Shown here one piece after another: positions 45,246-58,487 of a stretch of DNA of 64,000 nt. Source of the DNA: Eleginops maclovinus (taxonomy: Eukaryota > Chordata > Actinopteri > Perciformes > Eleginopidae). Numbering within the stretch: the first letter of the stretch is position 1; the number at the start of each line of letters is the position of its first letter. Position numbers and translations under genes: made by a program. Below the pieces are notes generated by a model that ran no database searches, had not been told where the DNA came from, and worked only from the letters and a program-made list of their open reading frames with translations. The stretch covers positions 2,668,916 to 2,732,915 of the forward strand of contig NC_086361.1 of the NCBI RefSeq assembly GCF_036324505.1. The letters are read 5' to 3'.

Positions 45246-48167
45246 GGCTCTCTGCATCCTGACTGTTTCTAATAGATAAAGAGAGTGTGTGAGTGTGTTT
45301 GCTAGACTCTAAAGTCACCTTCACCAGAGCCAGCAGGTAATCTGCCTTCTAGAGTTTCCTTTTCCACCTCTGCATGTCTCCCTCTCGTCATTCAGACATC
45401 ACAACGATTCAGCTCTCTGTTGTGTTGCAGTTTCTATTCAAACCAGCACTTCATTGAATTTCCCCCTCAAATACTACAGTGTACAAATACCATTAATAAA
45501 AGTAAACATGTAAACACGGATGCTGAACAGCTTACAGTTCCCTCAGGGCTCAAAAAGAATCTTGGAATTAATCATGCTGCCAGTTTTGGAACTACTATTC
45601 CCCAAATGGGTTTTTTTGGGGGACGTATATGTAAGAGTAAGGCATATGAAATATCAGCATCGGTCTTGTACCATTGGCTGTACAAAAAACGGATTAAAAA
45701 CCTCAATCCCATTCCATCCCGGACGCTTTTAAATCTTAAAAGGCTAGAAGGGGGCGTCTATGCTTGAGAATTTCAAAGAAAAAGTTTTGTATTTTTTATC
45801 TTATACTCCAAATTGTACAACTTGATTCAAGATATGGAATAGAATAGTTATTTCAACAGGGCTTTGTGAGACTGTGGTGGGTGGGGCATACTCCCCATGA
45901 AGAAAACATGATCGGAAATATCTGCTGAAACCCGTCTAGATTTCAGGAATCATAATTTCAGATTGACCTTTTGTTTACCCAATGTCACATTTTTAAATAA
46001 GGATTGTGGGGGAGCTAAGGCAATGCAATATTCAGATGTATATGGATTAGATTATGCTGTAAAGCTTTATTTAAATGCCATCATGATCAGCAGTCTGTCC
46101 TGCATTAGAATAAACTGCTTGACAAAATTAAAGAACCATTATATTAACGCTTCCACACGTTTCATACACATTGTGTCTGGATTTCAAAATAAGACGTGTT
46201 GCCTTATCAGGAGTTCAAACATTGAATTCAGTGTGCAGTTTTTACTGTCAATTTAAAATGTTTCAGAGACAGAGCCAGTCCAAATAGCTGCAAAACCAGA
46301 AGCTGCGGCATAATCTTTAAAGGAATAAAGAGCAATCGCTGTCTCCTAGTGCTGGGACCATTCCAACTGTGATTAGAAAATGCATGTTGATGTGCAAGAA
46401 GTGTGTGTTCCGCCAGAGAACCAGCTGCAGCCGACCAATCTCGCCCAGGATCAGTACAATGTGGATATAAGAAAGATCTAACAATGAGGTGTTCTCCATT
46501 TATCTCATAGAAACCCGTTACCGTTTATTTTTTTATGAAGGGAGTGGTCACCCAAGCACCCACAATTTGTTTCTGTTAAATTGTTGTATTACCTACCTAA
46601 CCCCAAACTGACTCAAATACATCTGACGGATATTAAAATATGAGTGACATATTGATAGTTATTGTGGTTAATCACTTGTGATATTAATCAGTTAATAAAA
46701 AACGTCTTTAGAATAATTGATATCTTATCGCATTTTAATTGCCACATATTTTGCCTCTATAAACAGTTCATATCGTCATAGAGGCCATCACAATAGAACC
46801 AATGCTTTGTGGAAGTATCCAAATGTCTAATATGTTTATAAAATCTGAGCTGCAGCCAGAGTCTGGCCCTGATATCATACTCAATTGGCCTCCTGCCCCT
46901 CTTTGTTCTCTACTGCTGATTTCTGCTAGAACATAAATGCTGTTTTTGTTGCTTCCTATGAGAGGAAGTTCAGAAGCTGCCCCCTTTCGCTTGTTTGTTT
47001 TTTGTATGCAGCTCCCATGATAGAAACACTGTCGAAGGCCTGTTGCTCAGTCCATGTCTGTGGAAGCCTTTTGCGTGTTTCTTGTCTTCTCTATTCTGTT
47101 TGTTGGTCAGAACCAAGCAGGGGTCGGTCAGATCTCATAGCCCTGGGCTCAGGTAAATCACAGGGACCCAGTCTGCTGGGTCTGGAGCAGTCTTTCGTTG
47201 GCTGTACTTTGTGAGGAGGCTCCTCTGCACTCTAGAGAGTCTTTTGGCTCCAGAGCTCTGGGAGCAGTGGAACAGAATGTAAACCCAGTAGACAGTACAG
47301 GGCCAAGGCATTGTTGTGCTCCGGCCCCACTGCATCTACCACCTGTTTCACACCCACACAGCGCCCCCATCAGGCCAGGTCTGTCAGCCTGTCTCTGGAA
47401 ATGTTGATTCAGTTCAAATCAGAGCAGCATCCAGCCCCACTTTTGCAAAAACTATAGTACAAAGAGACCTTCATTAAAGACATCTCGTTCACTTAAATGT
47501 CCCAAAAGGCGTTTTAAACTCAAAGGCAGGCTCTGCAGAGCGGCGTGGGGCTCCTGCCTCTGCAAAGGCCTCTATATCTGAGAGAGCAGGTCAGGGCAGA
47601 ACCGTCAGCTGCTCCTCCTCCTCTTCCTTCGCACTGGGGTAGAGGATTTAATGAAATGGCTATCCTTGTTATCTGGCCAGGTTCTGCTCCCTCCTGCGCT
47701 GTGTCTGAGAGCACAGAGTGGATTGCCTTCCTCTGTCTTTGTTTTCTGCCCAGACCAAAGAAGAAGGAGCATCTATCTCTGGGATGTTCTTACCTTAGCA
47801 TCCAGCGGGTCAGCTAAACATGTATAAAGTCCAATGAGATAATTGTAAAATGTGTGATATTGGGCTTTATAAATAAACTTAGAAACATCTCTTTATAGAG
47901 TAAAAAAGGGGTTCCATGTATCCTTGATTTCCAGTGAACTTCACAATCTCAGTCTGCGGATCTTGTTTTGTGAAACATTAAGGGTGTGTTGCTGACCCGA
48001 GACTTTAATTTTAGTCTTTCCATGGCTCCACACTTTTTCAAACAAGAAATAACTCCCCCTGCGTAAAGGCACCTCAAAACATCTCTTAACTGTTGATAGA
48101 AAGTTATAACTGAATTAAAATACTAACATTCATTAAAGATATTTGTGAGAGAAATATGACACAGAAG
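45246..48167. other. Intergenic or intronic, no gene seen
   Basis: About 2.9 kb. The 115-codon frame at 45420-45767 and shorter frames near 47.0-47.8 kb have no family resemblance, and opposite-strand frames cover the same bases. No element with defined ends was found. Confidence 0.45.
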
Positions 48168-48610
48168 CAGGCTGTCACGGTTCTGTCAAGGTTTGGTAAC
48201 AGGACCCAAGTGTCAGCAGTGAAAGCAGGACAGGCAAGGGAGGGGGTTCCAACTAAAAGTGAGCTTTATTAAAAGCTGTACATAAAAAACAAGGAACACT
48301 GCAAGGGCAGGCCAGAGAACAAAATCACAGGACTGGAACATTCAGGAATGACGACCATATAATGATGACGACACCACAAGGAACACAAAGGGAAGACGAG
48401 ACTAAATACACCAGGGTAATCACAGGACAAGACACAGCTGGAGAGGGGAGGAGAAACACAGGGGCAACAGGTGAGCACGATCACACAATCAGACAGGAGG
48501 GAAACTGAAGACAGGAAGTAACCAGACAAGACAGGAAGTGACAGAACAACATATATTTCAAAATAAAACTTGAAAACTATAAATACAACCACTGAAATCC
48601 TAACACAGGC
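48168..48610 (-). mobile_element. Solo LTR, 433 bp, with 5-bp TSD
   Basis: The LTR spans 48173-48605 (TGTCACGGTTCTGTC ... GAAATCCTAACA), flanked by the 5-bp repeat caggc (48168-48172 and 48606-48610). TTTATT at 48265-48270 is AATAAA on the minus strand, followed there by gctcacttttag, so it reads leftward. The minus strand frame here is only LTR sequence. Confidence 0.9.
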
Positions 48611-50424
48611 AATGGTCAGCTAGCATCATTTTGCACACTTTAAAAGTACTGATCAGGTTATAAACCAAGAATTGGTCTGAGATGATCATCATTTGCAGTA
48701 CAACTTAAATCCCCCCCAAGAATAAATCATCTCAAAACAACAAAATCTGATTTGGCAATATTTGGTTCAAAGGACAGCTTCCTATGGGCACTGTTGGTTG
48801 GAACATAGATTTGTTTAAAACAACATCATAGCAAGCTTTAGCTAATACACCCCCCCTTATACATGATCTTCCCCAAGAGAAGCTGGGGAGAGTTCTGGAG
48901 AACAGGAAATCCTCTCCTCCATTGAGCTTTGTGTTTGAAATCACTCCCCCTCCCATTCTTTATTCCAGTCTGCATCATTGCTTACATCACTTGTGTTTCT
49001 GAGAAAACAAAAAACAAATCAATGCATTTCAATTTTGCTCTTTCAAATCCCTCTCTCCTTTTCTTTGCCTTTCTCGCTCAATCAGCACTCAGTCTTCCCA
49101 TTTTGAAATATCCATACAGACTTCAATTTAAAAGACAGAAACAACCAATAACTTCATGATCATTACTTTGAAGTACTACAGTGTAAAGGCTTTGTCTGGG
49201 CAGTGTAAGCCTGTCTTTCCTGGGTACCACTTAGTCTAACAAGGGACACATCATGGTTGTCAGACACACTCTCCTCCCTATCCCTGCAGTCTGTCTGCAC
49301 TTCTGTAGGTTCACACACACACTATCAGCTTTACTCCTTTACATAATACACACATAATCACATTCCTTCTAGCAACGTCTTTATGAAGATGTTGGTGTTA
49401 AACATGTTTGATCAATCCTTCATCATATTCTTCTTGTGACTATACAAATGAAGGCACTTGTTTAAAGAGGCCCTATTCTGTGTGTAGTGTGTTCTATAGG
49501 TCTTTGTGCATGTAAATGGTCTGCAAAGGATAAACTCCCTGTGATCCTCATTTTTGTGACAGCGTTTTGAGACCAGGAATGAATGTTTAAAATCCTCTTA
49601 CATTTTTGTGTGTCTTTCTATCACAGATTTGCCTGATGCTCCTGCTGTTTTCAGATATATTACGCTCATTTCTGGAGTGTTATCAAACTCAAGATGTTGA
49701 AAGACTGACTGTAGCTTCTGAGTCTGCCAGAAAAGTGATGTCTTTACAGTGTCTGGGAATTGTTGGCATCTGCTTATATGTGCCATGTGAATAATTACCA
49801 CATAGTTCAGTGGCTTTCCCTCCACCAGTTTTCTGTGTAGAGTCATCTTATTCAAAGGCTTGTGATATCATTAGTGTGTGTGTCTGGTGTGGTAGTGCTT
49901 TGTCCTGTGTCCCATGTTGCTACATTTAAACATCAGATGTCCCTCTGCTTCCACATTGAAGAAACAAGCTGTTAGGTGAGTTTCCAATTGGGGGATGGCA
50001 TTGCTTCCACCTCCGGTGCCTGGAGGCCTCTGTGGGTAGTGTGGACCCCTGTGAGGCTGGTGAGTCTCATTCTCTTCTTGCTTGCATACTGTTATTTAGC
50101 CAGTGTCCATTCTGAGTGGAAGATATGTTTTTATATTGTTACAAATTTGTAACAGCTGTTGTGTTTCTACCTGGTGTTTATCTGACGTGATCCCAGGTTG
50201 GTTGTGTTGGTCTATGGTTCTGTCGCTGGGTCTTTGTCATATACCATTTCATTTCGTTTACCCAGTTATTACCCATCGTTGGCATAAATTCTCTTTCCGG
50301 AGCCTTCCGGAGCCGAACAACACTTGTTTCTCTCACCATCACTGAAGGCTATGCAGAGATATTGTTTGTGTAAGATTTGTGTTTAATCTGAAATGGTGTT
50401 AAATTATAACAGCTTATTACAAAT
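48611..50424. repeat. Intergenic with one MITE-end fragment
   Basis: Around 49465-49570 gaggccctattctgtgtgta, then ataggtctttgtgcatgtaa, resembles the left part of the MITE at 50828 (ggggccatattatgctcttt, then catgtaataggtctgcaaaa). The rest shows nothing I can support. Confidence 0.4.
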
Positions 50425-50436
50425 TAACCATCAAGC

Positions 50437-50815
50437 TTAGTTAAAACAAAGGGGGGCTGATAATACTTCAGGTTCATATTTGTATGTAGTGTCTCTCCTG
50501 CGACCTGTCTCCATGCTTTAATGTTCAGAAAGCTCTTTATTTTTCTCATACTGCCTGTGCTGCAGCACCTCTTTTCACCCTCTGTCTGAAACCAGAGCCC
50601 AGTCTGCTCTGACTGGTTGGGTGGAGCTGGCCGGCTCTGTTGTGATCTGAAACACTTAGACATGTCCTGCTCCTTAGATTATCAAGTACAATTTGTTTGA
50701 GCCCTAGCCAATAGGAGCACAAGTGTAACACAGTGATGTCACTATGTTCTGGAAGTAAACAAGTCCACAGTCTCCGCCGGTTTCCGTTCCTCCAGCAGAT
50801 TGAGGTAACTCCATA
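50437..50815 (-). mobile_element. MITE, reverse-orientation copy
   Basis: Read on the minus strand this follows the same order as the right half of the neighbouring copy: ctagggctcaaac region, cagtatgagaaaaataaaga, acattaaagcatggagacag, atatgaacctgaagtatta. It lies back to back with the + orientation copy at 50825. Ends are degraded. Confidence 0.6.
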
Positions 50816-50823
50816 CTAAAGAG

Positions 50824-51363
50824 CTTAAAGGGGCCATATTATGCTCTTTGGGGTTTCCCTTTCCTGTAGTGTGTCATTTATGTTGGTGTGCATGTAATAG
50901 GTCTGCAAAAGCTAAAATCCCAAAGTTCAGGCCAGACAGAGATTCTCTCCCATATCCCTCCCCCCTACCTGAAACGCCTTGATGGGATTAATCCAATGTC
51001 TCTGTGTCACTTTGAAATGATTACTGATAATCCATCATTATTTATTTGTAATAAACTGGTACAGCGCAACAAGCGATGCCATTTTTTCACAGTTTTTTTT
51101 AGGAGCGGGACATTTGACAAATCTGGCGGTTGACCAATCACAGCAGAGTCGCCAGCTAACCAATCAGCAGAGTGCACTTTTGCAAAGGTGGGGGCATGAG
51201 CTCTTCAGAGTGTTTTCAGAAGGAGTGAAAATAGGTAATTTATGCACAGGCAGTGTGAGGAAAATAAAGCGCCTTTTCAACATTGAAGCATGTAAACATG
51301 TCATAGTGGAGCAACACAATACATATATGGACCTGAAAAATAGCATGATAGGGGACCTTTAAT
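50824..51363 (+). mobile_element. MITE flanked by TTAA (piggyBac-like target)
   Basis: Left end TTAAAGGGGCCATATTATGC and right end GCATGATAGGGGACCTTTAA form an imperfect inverted repeat, with TTAA at both extremes. A TTAA target is typical of piggyBac-type elements. Non-coding; the frames within are chance. Related copies lie at 19.2-19.8 and 50.44-50.8 kb, with a fragment at 33.98 kb. Confidence 0.7.
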
Positions 51364-54300
51364 GGCAGGGCCACATCTCCTTTACACCTGTGGGGCACAG
51401 CGCACCAGAGTAGTGCCTAGCAGGAGGCCACACGGTAAAAAGATGAGAAAGTAACACAGCAGTGGCGTATATAATCTGTACATTGCCTCACATGTGTGGC
51501 AGTGTCACAAAGTTATTTGTTGAATCTACAAAGAGCAGTGGGTTTTCATGTGATCCATCAGTGGCTGCTTGCTCTGTGTAGCTGTCCGTGGTGCTGAATC
51601 CCATCTCTACAGACAGCTCTTACAGAAAAACACAGCAGCAGCAGCAGCAACTGGATTGTTCTTATTTTGCACCCTTAATTGTCACATGATGTTTACTAGT
51701 GCAAACTGCTAAAAACGTTTATTAAATACATAAATAAGAACTATTTTGCATTCAGCCTAATAACTTGACGTCGCTTTAAAATTATGCTCCAAAGCGAGGA
51801 TATTTCTTGGAGTTAAAAGCCTGCTGTTTGGGCTCCTCACTTCTCACATCCTCAAGGCGAGGACGAGTGTGAGAGAATCAAGGAGATTTATACAGAGAAG
51901 CACTGAGAAATATCTCCACAGTGAATAGAAATAATATATGCTAAGTGAAAATGTTCCTCCGTTTCCATACACACCAGTACAGGACATTGTGCTGGGCAAT
52001 AAATTAATGAATGGTGTGAAAATCTAGGAGGCGCTACACAAATGGTGTAGGGCATAATGTCTGATCATTTTAAACTACATCTTATGGATACATAGTTACA
52101 TTTATGGAGTCTTTCAATGGTTTTTCCAGTTGTGTGTCACGCCTGTGTTTATATGCTATTGTGCCGGAAACACTTCCTCAGATACACCAGTGTTTCTTTC
52201 TCTTCCTGCAGAAGCGTCCTTTATCCTTGTCTCCTCGATGTGATTTTAAAGGATTTGCCCCCGATATTGGCGGTGAGAATGATTGCTGTATGACAGGAGG
52301 AGAGAGGACACCAGGAAGCATAAATAAGGCGCAACAAATATAGCCCCAAATCTGTGAAATACAAATCAAACACACAAACATTCTATCACTCATCCTCCAT
52401 AGCAACCCGCTGTAAGCCTTCACTAAAGAGGATAGATTGAGTCTGGACTGGGATCTGTATGTGCTTTTCAAAGCTTCAAATGTAGAAAGGACATGCATGA
52501 CATTCATCACTACTGACATTACTATTATGAATTGAGAGACTTGCACCAGTCACCGAGCGACCTCCTTTTGAATTCAAACAAAAGGAATACCAAGTTTCCT
52601 TTCCTCTCGATTTACACATTTAAAGGTCTTGGTATGGATGATGTGATGCGTATGAGCATTTGGTTCGACAACAAGCTGTCAATCATTGCATTGGAACTAA
52701 TGAACTAATAAAAAAGTTATTGTAGCGGCCACAATCATATTGAAATAAAAGAGATAATTAACTTAAAAGTAAAATGCCGCTGAGGCACCAGATAGCCAGT
52801 CTTACGCTGGTAAAATGATCCAGTCCAGGCAAGTCACCATTTGCGTTTATTTGCATGATCCGGTATCAACAAAGAACACAGTTTCCAGCTGGTGAGGGGA
52901 CCAGAGTATCACAGTGCATGCTGGGACAGGCTAACCCTCCATTAGCTTGAATAGCTCCGGCTCATCTATAGTATAGTTCTTGAACCAATCCTTTCCCCCA
53001 TATTAGCCGCTTGTCTGTCTTCATTATACTCGTTCTGTTGTTGATTACCGCTCATCTGTATCGAGTCGTCTCGGTATGTCTAACAGGTTCAGCTAGCCTC
53101 TATGATGTGACCAATATTGCCAATGATAGCCAAGGTCTCGATATCAGTGCTGCTTTTAACCATCAGACACATCACCATTATACCCACTGCACTATTTTCT
53201 TGGTAAAAATGGGGAGTTTACCTTTTACTTTAATACTATTTCAATATGTTTGATTGAGAATTAATTTTCTAGGAAAACGGGTAGAATAGTTGATTACTGA
53301 ATCTCTGTGTTCAATTAAATGCACGGGAAGTAACACTGGGGTTTAAGACCTGTTGTTATAACAATAAAGCAGTGAGTGAGTCCTAAAACTGGGAATGAGT
53401 CAGCATCTAAGCCCGGGGCTCCCTTGTCTGAAAGTGATTACAATTTGGTTGGATTGCTGAAATAAAATCTGCGGTTAATGAGTTGACAAGATTTTAGTTT
53501 TGTTGTACGACATAAAATACGTCAGTAAACACCACGCTGGTGAATATCCAAAGCTTTTATGTGTCTTAAAAACTGTGGTTGCTGTGTCTAGCCTTCTTTA
53601 GCTCAGCCGTGTTGAAGTCATGCAACAGTGATGTAGTTTTCTGGAAGTTTCATTTATGGTTCAACAATCATACAATTGGTGTTTAATGTGGGGATTATCC
53701 AGCTGAACAAAACAAGTACAAACAATGGGTTTGCAACAGAGATCTTTCTGCGATACTACAAAATTCAAAGAAAAAGATCCAATTGCTTTTTGTTGAGGGA
53801 GCCCTTGCATTGCTACTTCTGGGTGGCCTATAAAAATACTTAATCACTGCATCATTCACGCATTATACATGTCAATAAGCAAGAAGAGTGAACTACACAG
53901 ACGTGCAGTCACCTTTTTAAATAGAAGGAGCCAGAGATAACAGCACGTGGTGCTTGAGCTGCTCTCGAGTGGTGACTGTGAGTACAGGGAGAACAGGTAT
54001 TATATCTGGCTGCTGGAGATTCATTTAGATTAAAAGCAGACTGACTTATCTAAACACAGACATCATCAGTATCTGCAGTGTGGAGTGAAAAGTGGGCGAG
54101 ATCAGATGAACATTTCTAGACTATTACTCATTCAAAATTGATTTATTCATTGTTACATTTTTATTAAACGCCTCTGTTCAAGGCAACTAAAGATAAGTGC
54201 TATCAGCCATAAAGATAGAAACTCAAAAAAGCAAGACTCCTGCAGGTACATTAGCTTTCAAACCAGTGCTACTTAAAGAAGTGAGAGGTGGAAACGGTGG

Positions 54301-54990
54301 ACGCAGTTTGTACATGTTGAACTTAATGGCACTGTTTGAAGGTAAATTATTATGTTCGACAAAACCACTATAATTTAACATTTCAAGTTCTCCAAGAGAT
54401 AAGACTGTTCATAAGGTAAGATAATATTGCATTATCATATATAATTTTATGTTATGAACGTTCAGTGCAAGTCACATGTGCAGGATGTTTAAGTTTAAGA
54501 TATGGTTCAAGCCCTGATTGTGCAGCCTGATGGTCTCAAGTACAAGGATTGTCCAACGTGTTCTGTATGGCGGCCAAATTCCTATTTAAATTAGGGTGGC
54601 CAAGAGAATAAGCCTGGCTTGGTGCTGTGCACAATAATTTTAACAATAATGTCCATACTTAAGTTTTGAGTGGTCGATCATGTTTAATATATAAAAGTGA
54701 TGTTAACAAATAATAATAACTAAATTAATATATATTCATGTGGCAGTTCTCTAGAACAAATGGTCAGAAAATTTTGTGAAGGGGAGGGTTAAGATGTTTT
54801 TTCTAAGTGATTCATTTAATAATATATAAACTTTATAACCAAAATAAACGTTATTGTTGGATCGGAATTTATGTTTTTTTCAGTTTCTGCATAGAACTTA
54901 ATAATAATTAATAATAATTTAACTTTGCCAAATACTTATTTTTACTGAATAGGGCTTGTACGCGACATAATGCAACCTCTGCACTGACAC
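51364..54990. other. Intergenic or intronic, no gene seen
   Basis: About 3.6 kb of AT-rich sequence. Around 52690-53050 there is LTR-like sequence (tgtagcggccacaatcatat with tttgcgtttatttgcatgat), without a proven boundary. One exon-like block at 52212-52272 is described among the findings. Confidence 0.4.
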
Positions 54991-54992
54991 TG

Positions 54993-55092
54993 ACTGCTAA
55001 TAGCTAACTGCTTACTGCTAACAGCTAACTGCTAACAGCTAACAGCTAACTGCTAACTGCTAACAGCTAACTGCTAACAGCTAACACTCCTA
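54993..55092. repeat. Minisatellite (ctgctaacagctaa units)
   Basis: About 100 bp of irregular tandem repeats built from gctaactgctaacagctaa; unit order varies. Confidence 0.92.
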
Positions 55093-56480
55093 GCTCTCCT
55101 CCTGCTGATTTCAATACAGGTTGGTTGTTGTAACGGCTCACATTTTAGTCCACAACATTGCAAAACAGATTTTCAGCAGTTTGCAAAGTATCTTCTTAAA
55201 CCCTGTATACAGTATAAGTAACATTTTAGTTTCCATTTGTTTTTGTGTGTAACATCGCTGCTTTAAACTGCGGTACGAGAAGATGTCTGTCTTATCGAAT
55301 ACTGTCATTTACAAGCGGTGTCACTTCATGCAGATTAGGGGCGGGTGACACAAAAATGATCTCACAGTATTTTTGTGTTTTTGCTGTGCTGGTATTATAT
55401 CACAGTATTCTAAATGAAGTGGATATTCATCTCATTCCCCATATATTTGACCTATCTGTATTTTTTCACTTGTATATTGCACTCACTTTTTTACAGTCTA
55501 TGGAAACCTACATATTTTAAGAGCTAGTCTGGCTGATTGTAAATGTGGGTAAAATAATTCTACCAGCAGTGGTTAAGAACAAAATAACCCTCTGAGATGA
55601 TTGGATTCTGTTGACAGCATAAAACGTACGTGCTGGGACTATTTGTGGCGTGGCAGATTAGACTAAAGCCAGACGTTATCTCAGAGCGTTGTCCCTCAGA
55701 AAGGCTGTGGTGTTTTCTCATTTCTCTTTCGCTGTAAGCCTGCAGGGATTCAGGAGATAAACTCCGGCCTCGGCTCTGACCTGTGTCCTTCTCCTACGGC
55801 TGCAATAAGCTCCATCAGCTGTGTCTGTCTGCCTCTGCTCAGGGCAGTGGTCAGCTGTGTTCAGATTTGCTGCGCTGTCCAGTTTGGATACGTGTTCACA
55901 AAGGCTGTGGCCCCCGTGGCAGTGGTAATGGTCATCCTTTGTGAGTTATGGTTCCATGGTAGCAGGAGGGTAGATTTATCCTACACTCTGTTGGTTAGTT
56001 TATCGTCTGGCCCTCAGAAATGCATACTTCATGGAGGGTTTGACCCTGACCTTGGACAATACTAGATAAATCAGTTTGTACTTTAGTAGGGATTCTGAAC
56101 ATTTCCCTACAAAGTGAGGGGTTTATGATTATACATGGTTTATGGACATTTGGGGTGAAATTATGAGAATGACACAGGGACAAATAATTTGAAAATGTCC
56201 AACCAGACACTTCAATTAATGTCTAAATTATGCTATTAACGCATTGGAGGTGCAATGGTATTTTGGTTTTAACCGAAATCCATACACAATACTAAATGTT
56301 TAATCTCCACCCAACAACCATATGAAGTTGCCTGAATGCAAATATAAGGGCAGTAAAAGTGATATTTGCAACATCAAAGTCACTATAAAAGCTCAGTATT
56401 GTCTTTAAGAAAATGTTAACATGTTATACTTAGCCTTTGCGATGGATTTCCATCAACTAGACTGTTTATAAAACATATAG
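55093..56480. other. Intergenic or intronic, no gene seen
   Basis: The 91-codon frame at 55245-55520 and 72-codon frame at 55847-56065 are hydrophobic-biased but unfamiliar. No repeat with clear ends. Confidence 0.4.
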
Positions 56481-56489
56481 TTCAAATCA

Positions 56490-56781
56490 TCCACCAAACC
56501 GCACCTCTGGAACTCTCTGCCTCATGACATCCAACACTCCACTTCCATTACCACTTTCAAATCTCACCTGAAAACATATCTATTCAGACAAGCCTGCTCC
56601 CTTTAATTCAATTTCTCCTTGTACACTGTTTCATTACGTATTTTTAACTGCTTGCTCTTATGAGAGTTTGAGTGATGGACTAATTGTTTTTCGTTTTTAT
56701 TGTTTGCTTTGTTTGATTTTGTACGGTGACCTTGAGTGTTTAGAAAGGCGCCCATAAATAAAATGAATTATTATTATTATT
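56490..56781 (+). mobile_element. L2-like LINE, 3' end
   Basis: Begins with decayed coding sequence reading LWNSLPHDIQHSTSITTFKS and HLKTYLFRQACSL, the C-terminal end of the LINE polyprotein. It then has a 3' UTR (gtgaccttgagtgtttagaaaggcgcccataaataaaatg) and an ATT microsatellite tail (attattattatta), as in L2-type LINEs. 5'-truncated copy. Confidence 0.85.
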
Positions 56782-56789
56782 AAATCTGG

Positions 56790-58487
56790 GTTGCATCTTT
56801 TAAACCCTCTTTATTTCAGTTGTGCATTTATGTTTTAATTAGCAGTAATGAGATAGTTTTGTAGGCCAGACCCCATAGTTGGCATCGCATTTGAGTCCCT
56901 TAAAAGAATCCAATGGGATTTCCCCATTGGATGTTCTTATATGGTAGAAAATAATCTCTCTGGCATACACGTTTTGTTCAGCAGGATAATCTCCACAAGT
57001 GAACACCGCTTTTAGATTTTTGAAGCCTAATTGCAATTTGGCAGGAATAAAAAGCCAACGTAAAGATATACACAAACTACATCACGGCCCACATCACCAC
57101 CGCTAAGCTAAAGGTGGACTTGTTTCAGCGTGGTGACGTTCAGTAGATTATTTAGTCTCTTGTTAGCGAACCCCATTTTTATATCACATACAAGCTTCAG
57201 ACATTCATGAGTAGAGTATTTACTGGCATATTTTATGTCAGCAAAGCTTTGACCTAAATTAAGATGCTGCCGGGGTTTCTGTCACCCTTCATTGGTTGGT
57301 TTGGTCAAATGAAAAAAAATAAACCCAAACATGATGTCAAGCTGAATCAGTGAAGCAAAACTAAATAAGGATTCAGTCTTATTTTCAGGCCAATCATGAT
57401 GTGCTCGTTTAAGTTTGGCTGTCACCAAATCTATCTTCAGCTTTCTGTTTGTGTACATGCAGTTGTACATGATGTCTGTAAGGCTGCGTATAGAGTCATC
57501 TCAGCTGCTGATCAGAGTGGAGATCAGTTTAGAATCAAATTTGTGCCAACTCAGCGCCTCCCTCAAGCTTAGTGTGCTGCTAAAGTTACCAGATGGCTGA
57601 GAGGGGAGGCAGTAAAGTTTAGTGAAATAATTATGTAGAAAAAGACTTCTGCATAGCTGTTGCAGCTTAGTAAATAAGCGCCAGCGGTTGTAGAACCAGG
57701 CTGCTCTCCAATCAGCCCAAAGACTACATGTCTACAGTTTCCCTCTCTCTCAGACGCTCTCATGAAGAAGAGTTTTGGGAATGCAATCTGCCACTAAGTG
57801 TAATTCTAGTTGAATGTCCAGGCTCCAGAGACAGTGGAGAGCATGTTGAGCTGCAATCAGAGAGACCTTCTGGACATGCTCCTTCATGCTTCATGAACGC
57901 TATGCTGCTGCTGACATGCAGCAAGGATTGGTGCTCCAACTTTCCAAACACATGGTCCTCCACCTTTCGTTCCCAGGACACCAGCTGACTCCTGCTTCAT
58001 GGCTTTGGGAGGAGAATGCACTCTTCTTAAAAAGCCATCTTCCTTCTTTACAGGTGTCAGATTTGATATATCCATATATCAGTAGGTGACCATCACTTCC
58101 AACGGATTACTTTTTAGATTTGCTGTCCTTCATTTTGATTTCCTCGCTGTAACTAAACTGGTAGCATAGCATAAACGAAGCACGCCACTTGTTTTGTTGT
58201 TGGGTTCACAAAGCCAAGGAAAAACCTTCTTGTTCTCCCATCCTCTGAATAACCAAACTGCATTGTCAATTACTTATCTAGGTAACATATTTCGGATTAC
58301 TTTTTTTTTAAGTCTGCGAGACTTCACCTTGGAGAAAGATTAGGGTGAAATGGGTAAACCTAACCAAGATTTGTTACCTTAACAAAACCAAGTCATTTAT
58401 TTTTAATTTTCAAGATTTACCAGGTGTTTGAAACACAACGGGTTTATTTATTGCGTGTTATTAAGGTTGTATGGCGGTTCTAGTAAG
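56790..58487. repeat. Intergenic with a dispersed repeat fragment
   Basis: The stretch 57095-57250 (cgctaagctaaaggtggact, then tagattatttagtctcttg) is similar to 63030-63180 (cgctaagctaaaggtggcta, then tagtttatttagacacttg). The rest shows no gene. Confidence 0.45.

Noticed and set aside
45420..45767. 115-codon + frame
   Set aside because: No family similarity; a second frame is open over the same bases; no start or splice context.
48269..48592. 107-codon hydrophobic minus frame resembling a membrane protein
   Set aside because: It is contained in the solo LTR 48173-48605, whose pyrimidine-rich minus strand yields Leu/Val/Ser-rich translation.
52690..53050. Possible LTR starting tgtagcggccac
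   Set aside because: No matching end or target duplication found.
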